Assembly (NCBI GenBank): GCA_910585795.1
Contig: CAJUFV010000164.1
Coordinates: forward strand, 1 to 40,332
DNA: 40,332 bases
From: an uncultured Clostridia bacterium
GTDB lineage: Bacteria; Bacillota; Clostridia; UBA1381
Direction: 5' to 3'
The position numbers and the translations under genes are program-made. Positions 27,001 to 39,000 of this stretch are shown piece by piece (within the stretch, counting starts at the first letter, position 1; every line of letters begins with the position of its first letter). The notes beneath the pieces were generated by a model. The model saw nothing but the letters and a program-made list of their open reading frames with translations, was not told where the DNA came from and did not search any database.

Positions 27001-30000
27001 GGTAGGTGAAGGATATAAGGATATTGAGGATATAGAAGAAAATGTTTATAGATATACGATAGACAAAAAGCTGTCGTACATTGCCATAAAGGCTGAAGCT
27101 GTTAATAAAACATCGAAGGTTGATATAGCAATGAAGGGCAATAACAGCTATATCCATGAGCTAAGTCCTATAAATAATACATCATATTATCTGGATACGG
27201 AAATCAGAGATTTCTATATTCCAATAGATGTGACTACAAGTGAAAATGTTGTTGAGCATTTTGTACTGCATCTGACAAGAAAGAGTACTGATTCATCTAT
27301 TAAACAGGGCGGTGTAGTTGTTACATACGGACCATATACATATATTCCTGACCCTGTAGATACAGTTATGAATGAGGGTACTGATGATGAGGAAATAGTT
27401 CCTGTATACAGCGTTAAGCTTGATAATCCTGGCAATGTTCCATTTACAAATAAAACGAATGTTGACATATCTATTGAAGCTAACGATTCATATGCGCTTG
27501 TAAATGCAGGTAATCCTACAGCTTCTGACCCGTCATCAGCTAATACAAGTAAATGGGAAGCTAAGAATGTACTTCTTAATAATGAAGAGCTTACAATATA
27601 TCAGATTAAGACAAAGGCCGCAGACCTTGATGAGTATTCAATAGCTTATCTGTATATTTATAAGCAGAGCGATGATAATAAGCTTAAAGAAGTAACAGCG
27701 TCTTATGAAGATGATGGAAACAAGAAGACCGTAACGGTTGACCCTGATTCAAATGGAGTTTATCAGCTATGGTTACCGTCAGATAAAACAGATATAGATA
27801 TTACGGCAATTACAAATACATTGTTGGCTAATGTTAAGATTGATGACAATGAGTATACAGAGCATATTGATACTAAGTCATTTAAGCTTACACCTGATAT
27901 GAAGACTATAAAGGTATGGGTTAAGCCTTCGTCAATGCTGCCGTCAGCTTCAACCACAGGCTCGCCGGAAATTTCAGCAACTGCGTCAATAGCTGAATAT
28001 ACAATTAATATAAACTGGCTTGACCTTGATTTAAGAGAAGTACAGGTTTCTCCGTACGGCGCGTCATTATTCAAAAATGCGGATGTGAAGACAGATGAGG
28101 ACGGAAACACATATTATTCTATCCGTCTTGACCCGCAGGATAATGCAAGAGCTCTTGTAAATGCGTTTGCTTCTGATTCAGATAACTACATCAGAATAGG
28201 TCATCTTTCAAGACCTGAAAAACGTGAACAGGCAGATGGAGAATCTGATGCTGAATATGCTGCTTACCTTGCGACATATAATGCAGAGCTTGCGTTATTT
28301 AATGCGGCAGCTAAGGATTACAGTATTGATAATACCAATATTGTATGGGATGGCGTTGTAGGAGGAAACGGCGGCTGGAAGCAGACAAGTAACAGCTCAA
28401 TGGCGCTTCCATTAGTAACAGAGGACGGCGCGTTTACAATGGTTAAGATTCAGGTTGGTGTAGCTAATAACTACAAGGCTGATAAAGACGCTCCTCTGGG
28501 AGAAAAAATTGGTACAGTTAAAACATACAATCTTCTGATTGGCCAGAAGTATAAGAATATTGATAAGGATATCGATATAAAAATTAATGGAAGCTTACTT
28601 GATGACCTTGTGGCAAGAGGTATAATTGATGAGCCTGAGGTATCAGGAGAAGGTACAAAGATTTACAGATACGGTATACGTATGGATTATCCTTCAACGT
28701 ATGTTACTCTTGAAACAGTAGAGTATAATAATCCGGTTGTAAGTGTTGATTCATTAGCTCAGCCTGTACAGGGTGAACAGGCAGTGAATACGTATTATGC
28801 AGACCTTGCACCGAAAACACCAGTACAGATTCCTGTATACTATGCTAAGGATACAGCCGAGTTAACAGAAGAGACAGTTATTAATCTAAATTCTGTTCCT
28901 GAGGCAGGTAATTCATATACACATAAGTATAAGGTTATAGTTTACAGAATGTCTGAAGATACAACAGTTGCTCATAATGACGACCTTACAAAGACAACGG
29001 TTAATGATACTAACAGATATAATGGTGTGGTTAGTCCTAAGATTGTTGATTATTACAGAGTAAGCGAACCTACAATGACTGTAGATAATAACGGTAACAG
29101 ATATCTGAGGGTTTATATAAAGACAACTTCGGATAAGGCAAAGATTACTCTTAATAATGTTACATATGTAGGTGCTACAGATGATGACACTGTTCTTGAT
29201 GGTGATAATGTAATCAACGGCGGTGACATTAAGGGTATATTAATACCGGTAGCTAAGGATGAAATCCTTAAGGTTATTCCTTATACAGTAACATCCGAGG
29301 ACGGCAGACATACATCAAGAAATGAACTTCAGGTAGAAATTCAGTCAATCAATACAGATGTTGACTATGTGCGTGTAAACGGAGTTAATGCGTACGGTCC
29401 GTTGTATGAGGACTGGGATACAGAGCATGAATATCCATACTTCAATAGTTTTATACCAAGCAGTGTATATAACGACGCTTTAAATAACGGTAAGAAGACG
29501 GCAATAACTGTTCAGGCAGCAATGCAGACTCCGCAGACAATTGTATATCTTGAGGATGATGAGCATGAACTGACAATCACGAATAAGGATATTGTACATC
29601 TTCCGTTTATATCATCATATGAGTATCTTCTTGACCAGGTAGACATATTTGAAATGGAAATGCCTCAGCCGATTAGATTTAAAATTCAGTCAGAGGCAGG
29701 AGATAAGTATACTCAGGAATATGTTATAAACATATATCTTGCAAATGATGATAATAACAATGTTGAAGTAAATGAAGAAACAGGGGCACATAGTATATGG
29801 GTCGGAGAAGTAGGAACACTTGACCTTATAGACAGTGTTAAGATTGATAATACAGGAGCGTATTATGTTGAAATTGAAACAGGTGTAACATCTGTTGAAA
29901 TGAAGGTAATCGCAGATTCTGAATATGCAGGAGTAGATATTCAAGACCCTGTAAGAAAGCTGTATTCAAACAACTATGTATTACATAAAAAGCAGGTTGT

Positions 30001-33000
30001 GCTTTCAAACCTTGAGCCGAATCAAAACTATCCTCTGAATTTCAGAATAAGAACACAGGATGAAATGCTTTCAGGAATCGGTGAAGGTAAGGAATACACG
30101 GTTGAACTGAGAAGAATTTCTAATAACAGAAAGCTTGACCATGTTACAGCATATCCTGAGGATGACGCAAAGAGACAGGTGCGTGAGGAAAATCTGATTT
30201 CTTCCAATCCTATCATCTTTACAACAGATTACGGCGCTAACATTGTTCCTGTTGAAATAGCAGCGGATTATTCAACAGCACGTGTAGGTATTGTTATAGA
30301 TGGTGTCGAGAATAAGTCAGATACAAAGACTAAGACCTTCAATGTTCCATTCTATATTGATAATGATGAGATAGACAGCACAACGGGTCAGCGTTCACAG
30401 AGCTATGTTGTAAAGGTATGGAGCTATGATGGCGATATTAATCCTGTATACTATACCTTAAAGCTTGTTCGTAAGATGAACGACCTTGAGATTAAGCAGA
30501 TTACGCTTAATAATCGTCAGGCAGACGTTAAAATGGGTGACCCGTATACCTACGAGATAGATATAATGAACAGCGAAGATGATACTAATGCTGAAGTATT
30601 TGCGTTGGCGAATAATGAAACTGCATATGTATCTATCAACGGCAGTGACTTTGTTCAGACGTCAAATGTAATTTCAGGAATAGACTTGTCAAGTATTAAG
30701 CTGAACGAGCCTATGGAAGTAACTATCAGAGTAGGGTCTCCTGACTTTACAATAGCAGGTACGCCTGACCAGATAGCTATATATAAGCTGATTATTACTC
30801 GTCGTGAACCAGGTGAATTGACGAATGACCTTAAGTTGTTTATGCATGTAAGTAATATTATTTCTGACAAGTCATTTGTACCGGCTCAGCTGTATGATAC
30901 AACACCTGACCCGGATAATGCAGAAAAAGAAATTTATCATTACTTAAGCTTCATAAATCCAATGGCGACAAGGGCATATATTAAGGCAGAGAGTAAGTCT
31001 AATACTTCAAAAATTGAATTCTTTACAGAGAGCGGCGTATCTTTGAAAGAGGATATTCATACTCTTGATACAGACGTTTCAATGGCTGGTATTGATTTCA
31101 TAACGCTTAAAGCCAGAATAACAGCCGGTGATGGAAGAACATATCAGGATTATACACTGTTGATTCAAAAATCATCAAATGAAACAGGTGTGCTGAATGT
31201 ATTTGTTGACGCGCGTGTACCGGGAAAAGATTCACCAACAAGGGTAGAAGCAGTTGCTGTTGGCCCTGTTGGAGACGCGATTGAATATATCGCGGAAATG
31301 CCTTTAGGAACAACTATGGCACAGCCATTTGTATTCGCGGCAGACCCGTATGCATATGTTCAGTTCTATAGTTCATCAGGTCAGCTTGGTGAAATGCAGC
31401 AGCAGGGTGATAATCCTAACTATGAAGGAGCGAAAGCAGACGGTGTTGGTATGAGTGAATTAAGCTCATATACATACTACTTCAAAGTTATATCAAGAAC
31501 TAAGAGCAGCAGCAGGGAATATATATTAAAGCTTGTTAATATCCCTGAAGGCACTCAGGTTTCAGATATTAAGGTTGGTAACAGATTTACAGACTATGAC
31601 GAAAATCCGATTAAAGACGAAAGTAAGGTTTCACTTTCTACAGCGTCCGTAACAGGTCTTACAACCTATATAGCTTATATTCCGTATATTAAAGGACAGG
31701 AAAGTACGGTAATGAAGGTTGTCGCTGAGAATAAGGGTACTACTATTAAAGTAGACGGTGCTCTTCGTGATAGTGAACGTATCAGCAAGGGCGGAAAATT
31801 CCTTGCAGATGTAAAACTGAACCAGACCGGATTTATTACGGATGTACCTGTCAATATAATGACAGAATCCGGAACAAACCAGACATATAATGTTCGTATT
31901 ATAAGATATGTACATACGTATGAACTGGGTGTTGAGGTTAATAAGGAATTAGCTAAGAAGGTCGGTGACGAAGATTCTCACTATTTTGAAAGAGAAAAGC
32001 CTCTTCCGTTTAGTGAAAAAGAAGCAAAGCTGACGATTACCATGGCTAATCCGGGCGTTGATGATGACGACCGTACAAAGCAGAAGAATTACTTTGTAGA
32101 GGTTGTAGGAGGAAGAGAAGGAAGACAGCCGGTTACAAAGGATAACAATGTAATTAAGGATGTTGTTGAGCTTAAGGATACAGTAACGGAAATTCCGTTT
32201 AATATCTATGACAGTATGGAGGGTCAGAACCTTATCGCAACATATTATGTAACGGTTAGACGTGAGATGTATGATGAAAATCTCAGTGCCGTATATGTAA
32301 ATGAAAGCGCGGCGACTCCTGCGTTAGTTGAAGGTAGAGAGGGATTTGAAGCATATTCATACTCAGACGCGGAAAGTCCTGTTGCGAAGGTTCAGATTTA
32401 CGCATCGCAGAAGAATGCGGATGTTATTCTGACAGGTCAGACTATAGACCAGACGCATGAAGGTAAAAATAGTTATCTTGAGACGGCTGTAAAGCTTCAA
32501 GAAGGAAATAACTACTTTGTAATTGAAGTTAAGAATGCTACACAGGGACCATTCTATTACATGCTTCTTATTAAGCACATTCCTGTAGAAGTAGCGCTTG
32601 ACGACTTGTATATTACAAAGCGTGATAATTCAGAAGCAATACCATTCAATAATGTTTCAGACGGTGTATACAGAAAGGCAATTACAACATACAGAATTAC
32701 ATCTGACCCTGATACATTTGAATATGATGTATATGCAAAAGCATATGAGACAAAGCAGAAGCTTCTTGCATATGCACAGAGCAAGGGATGGGATACGGAC
32801 GATTATCAGACAAGAATTAAGATTACAGATGATAAGGATGAAGAAATACAGGATATTGACGAGTATATAAAGGAACAGATAAGTATTCAGGATGAAGACG
32901 GCAATAAACCGCACTTCTATAGTATTCCTATTTACCTTGTAGTTCCGCACTATATGAAGAAATATACCATTGAAATACATGACCCGTCACCTGAGGATAA

Positions 33001-36000
33001 GTTAAAGCAGCTAATGGTACTGAATTACGGACTTACTCCTACATTAGAAAACGCTTATGATATGGAACCAGAATTTGTTCCTGAAAATTCTGATACAGTC
33101 TATAATGTAGAAGTTCCGTCAGAAATAGACAATGTTGATATCTTCGCTCACGCGTTACACGATCATGACGGGGCTACTACCATTGTCGCGCTTCTTGACA
33201 AGGACGAAAAACCGTATTCAAATGCGTTTGTTGAACTTCGTGAAAACGTGAAGCTTAACTATGGTGATAATGTATTCTTCGTGAAAGTAACAAGTGAAAA
33301 GGCCGGAAGCCTTGGCGACGGTGTAAGAATGTATGAGCTTCACATCTACCGCAGACTGATAGATGTTGAACTGCTTGAATTAGTTGTAAATGACTCATAC
33401 GCGATTGACCAGAATGACGGTACATATATCGCTTATGTACAGATGGGTTCAAAGCCTGTTATAAAAGCACGCTCTAATGCGGTTACAACAATTTCTATGG
33501 ATAATGAAACCGATGCCACAGCATTAACAGGCTGGGCTGAAATGGAAATGCAGAATGCGATAACTGCTCAGACAACAACGGCAAATATCAATGTTTCGAT
33601 TGATGAAGATGGTGTTAAGCTGAGTAAGGATTATACCTTAAAGCTTATCGGTGTAACAGGTGACATACTCAAGATTGAGATGGATGTTATCGGCAGTGAT
33701 TTTGATATGGTAACCAGTCCATATATAAATCCGATAGGCGCTGTATGGCATAATCCTGACAATGAACATTCTGACGGATACTTTGAAATAGGAATTCCGC
33801 AGAATGCAGCTGTAACTAATGACCCATATATGAGAGTTACAACTGTTGACGGGGATATGATGGTTAAGATTGGTACTCTTGCAGAACAGGGTCCGGATAA
33901 CGGTACTGACGACCAATTCACAAACCAGACATATCTAATGCAGAATCCGGCATTGCCTGAGGGTACATATCTCATAAAGGTTGCGGTAAGAAATACTTAT
34001 GGTACACCTGAAAAGGATGATGATACAACTAAGGTTTATGATGTATATGTAAAGAGATTATCTAATGACGCAGAGCTTATTAACCTTGAGACAGAACCTT
34101 CTGTAACTCTTGAACCACAATTCAACAGTTCCATAAAAGAGTATGAAATCAATGTTGAGAGCAATGTAACAGAGGTAACCTTTACAGAAATTCTTGCAAG
34201 TGCAAATGCGTCTATAAATCTTGAGATTTCATCAAGCGATGGTTCATTACCTGTACAGAGTATAGAAAATGGTTCATCATATACGGTTGAAAATCTTGCT
34301 CTGGGCAATAACGTTGTCAAGATTAGAGTAAAGTCTGAGGATAAGACCGTTGAAAAGGTTTACACAGTTATTATTAAGCGTAAAGCGCCTCCTGTAAACG
34401 CAACTCTTGACGATATCAGAGTTAAGATAGGCGAGCAGTATTATAGTCTGGTTCCTATGTTTGATAAGGATATTAGAGATTATAAGCTGATAATTGAAGC
34501 GAATATAGAAGAGAACAAGACGCCTATAGAAATTACAGCGACAAAGAGTGAGGATGCTGACTATTCAGTAACAAGCCGTGTTGACAATAACGGAAATATA
34601 GCTGAAAATCCGGCTAATCCTTCACAGTATCATACGGTTGTATTGGATGAATACATTACCAGCGGTACTACGGTAACAGTTGTATTCAGTATTACTGCTA
34701 ATAATGTAAATATGCAGGAATATAAGCTTGAGCTTTATAAGAACGAGAATCCGAACGTTAATCCGAAGCATAACTTCCTGTCAACTGTTCAGTTGGATAA
34801 TCATCCGCTGACAATGGTTACGGCATCAACAGATGTTGACTATAACTATTATGCAAACGTAGCTAATACAGAAGCAGAAGAATATCTAACAATTGTTCCT
34901 AACGATAATGTTGCCGGAACAATAGGCGATATGCAGGCATATCTGTATGATATGAACAAAGCAAGTGCTCCGCCGCAGCTTATTGTTGCAAATTCACGCA
35001 CACATCTTGAACTTGCTGAAGGTGATAATCTGTTTATCATAAAGGTTCAAGATAAGGCTGGTGAAAATGTACGTTATTATTCCATTACAATTAACAGGGC
35101 AACAACAGAGAATGTAAGCGCTTTACTGAAGAGCCTTGATGTAATCGGACACGATATGACTCCGGATAAGAAGGGAACAACATCTTATAAGATGACGGTT
35201 GACAGTGATACAGAGTCAATTTCACTCAGAGCTGTCGCAGAAAATGATTTGACAGAAATTTGGGTAAGAAGTGAGGCATGGGATTATGACCTCATAAAGA
35301 CAGGCGCAATCAATGCGGATAATATCCCGATTGTATATGGTAATAATAAGATAGTTATTACTGCGTCGGCACCGGATAACCGCATTAATGCTAATGGTAT
35401 AAAGGAAAAAGGCACAAAGAAGGTATATGTAATTAATGTTTATAGGGCAGGCAAGGATGATAATGCAGACCTTATTGATATTAAGTATACCGACGGCGGT
35501 GTCATGTCACCGACATTTGACAGTGATATTCTGAATTATCATTTGACATACGATTACGAAACAACAGCTGTTGATTTGACACCTATTGCAAGAGTTCCTG
35601 AAATAACTTCAATTAAGGTTACAAGGAATGGCGGAACGTCAACTACAATTGACAGCGGCGAGGTATATTCAGTTCATGTTCTTCCTGAAGGATTGACAAC
35701 AGTAACATTTGATGTAACAACAGCTTTAGGCGCAACTAAGACATATATAGTTGAAATATACCGTAATCCTTATGAAACACCTATACCTAAGCTGTCATCA
35801 GCAATAGAGGTTCGCGACCAGAAGGGTACGCTGTATGACCTGACACCTGATTATGACCCTGACGAACATTCATATTATGTAAGTGTTCCGTCAACATTTG
35901 AACAGGCAAAGATAAGGGTATTTGCTGAGTCAGGTGATGATGCAGATAAGGATAATGTTACAATTAAGGTTAATGAAATGCCTGCTGTAAACGGCACGGA

Positions 36001-39000
36001 TACTGTTCTAGATAATATTATAGACGGTGATAACATTGTTGTCATTGAGATTTCAAATTATCAGGGCAATAAGGAATACTATACAGTAATCATTAACCGT
36101 GCATATGATGATAATCTTGATGCTAAGCTTGATAATCTTGAAATAAAGCAAGATTTCGCACTAGTTCCGGGATTTGACTCTGATACTGAGGCATATGATG
36201 TATATGTTGATGCATCGACATCATTTATTAATCTTATTCCGACAGCTGACAACGCTAATATTACTGTAAACAATATTATTGTTGAAAGCGGAACAGCTTC
36301 AGATGATATTGAGCTTCAGACAGGCAAGAACAAAGTTTATATTGTTGTTACAGCGAAGAATGACGCTGGAGAACTGACAACAACAAAGCGCAGATATATC
36401 GTAAATGTATATCGTCCGGAAAATGAGACAAATGACTTCCTTACAAAGCTTACTCTCAACCATGGTACTTTGGTACCGGCGTTCTCAAGAGAAAGAAAGG
36501 AATACTTTGTAACTGTTCCTAATGATATAGATAAGGTAGAGCTTGAGACGGCGGCATATAGAAATGACAGTGTAATACGCGTAAACAGCGATAAATATAC
36601 TGCTCCGATGATTCTTCCGCTGACAGCGGGTATGGACAATAACTTTGCAATCAAAGTGTATAAATCAGAATTTGCAGGTATGCCTGGTTCAACATATACA
36701 CTTACAATTCACAGAAAGGGTATGACTGCAAATGTTCCTGACCTTACAGCGCTTGAAGTAGATGGAATAAATATAGCTCCTGATTTTGCGGCAAGAGAAT
36801 TGAATTATTACGCATATGTGGACGCTGACGCGACAAGCGTAAATATTAGTGCGGAAGCAGCAAAGGATACAGCTATAGTGTCGGGTATTGGTAAAGTAAA
36901 TCTTACAGGCAATAAGACAGTACGTATTATTACTGTTAAAAATAATGCTACAATCCAGAGATATTCTGTAACAATAATAAAGAATATTTCAGGCTATGAT
37001 ATGACTGGTACATTGAATAATGATGTATTAAGTACAGATACTATTCAGACAATAACAGTTCCGGAAGGCACAGCTTCAATTCCGCTTACAATTAATGCTG
37101 ATGGAGACAATACAGTAATTACAGTCAACGGCAGAGAGATTGAAAACGGAGTAGAAACCGTATTTGATATGTCTACTCAGAAGGAAAGATTTGATATTTC
37201 CGTAAGGAGTGAAGACGGTAACAAGAAGGTTGTAAACAAAGCATATGTTGTATATGCGGAAAGTGAAGCCGACAAGCCATATGAACCGTTTATTGACCAT
37301 ATCATGGTTGACCCGACAAGCACTATTACAGGCAAAGACGCACACTTCTTTACAACATTTGATAATAAAACATTTGTATATGAAGTGACGAATGATGGTT
37401 CAACACCATATCTGTTTGCTTCAAGTGATGACAACAATACTTATATAGAACTGTTTAACGAGGAATTAAAAGATTATGCCGTTAAACCTGGTTTGTCATC
37501 ATATATTGCGGAAACAATTGGTGAAAGCGGAAAAGCTACATTTAAGTTCCGCGCTACTAAGTTCGCAGAAAGTGGATATGAGCTTGTAAATGAATATACA
37601 GTAACTGTTTATAATACTGATAAGCCGATTTTGGAGAATTTGTGGACAGAAACGGCTGTTATGCAGCAGAAATTCAATCCTATAACAAGAGAATATGACG
37701 CTCTGTTGGGAAGAGATAAAGACAGCTTTACAGTACACACTTCAAACACATATGAAAATGCTGTTGTAAGTATCAATATAGATGACGGTGATTATGTTGA
37801 AGGCGAATCAAGAGAATTTACAAATCTGCCGCTTACAAAGAATACATTTAAGGTAATGGTTAAGATAACTATTACAGGAGCTGACGGAAAAGATGTTGAA
37901 GGATTCTATACATTGAATGTAACACGCAGTGAAGACCTTGTTGCAGAAGCACATATTAAGGATATTAAGCTTACAGATGAGACAGAGGACGGCGACGGAC
38001 TTTATGAAATGGCACAGAAGAATGACCCGTCTAATAAATCATTTGATGAGAATGTAACTGCGTATGTAGCAACAATTGATTATACAGACAGAACTGTAGA
38101 ATTAACTGTAACTGCTACTGACCCTGACAGTGACACATTATCTGCTAAAACAAGTGACGGTACTGTGATACCTCTGACCAGCGGCAGCGCAGAAACAATA
38201 ACTCTTCCGCTGACATTCTTTGACAGTGACAATACTGAAGAGATTATAACAATTATTGTAACTGATGTATATGGTAAGACAGGTGAATATGAGCTTACAA
38301 TTACGCGCGGTGAACGTGCAGAGGGTAACTCAAGATTGTCAATGCTGACAACTGATTTGGTAGACATGACAGGTGATTTTGACCCTGACACGACCAAATA
38401 TACTATAAATATTTCACCTTATGATAAGGAAATAGATGTTACAGCAATTGCTCAAAATCCAACAGACAAGATTGTTCTGACAGACGGCGTTGTTAAAACA
38501 CCGGCGACAGCAGGAGAAATAACAAATAAATTTGCTATAGATACCGACAGCAAAACAAGTTATATCTTTGCTACAGTTGAAGGAGAAAACGGTACTCCGT
38601 TTACATACATCATTGAAGTAGTAAGAGAAAATACTGCATTCCTGGATAATATCAAGGTAACTGATACCGTTGAAAATGATGGATATGAAGAGCTTGACCC
38701 GTCATTCGACAGTAAAACTGATTCATATAATGTGCTGATTGACCCGCTTGCAACGGAAATCGAGTTTGAAATCGGTACAACAGCGTATAATCCAACGCTG
38801 AAGATGAAGTTTGACGGACAGACGTTAAGCGAATCAGGCGGTGAGGCATCAATCGGAGTCTTTAGTATGAAGCATCTGTTTGACCTTCCTCTTGACCAGA
38901 AGTCATTTACCTTTGAATTTGAAGTGATAAGCACAATTAGTGACACTGAAAAGAAGGGTGGTATATATACTGTAACAGTTACAAGAGATACTGAAGAGGA

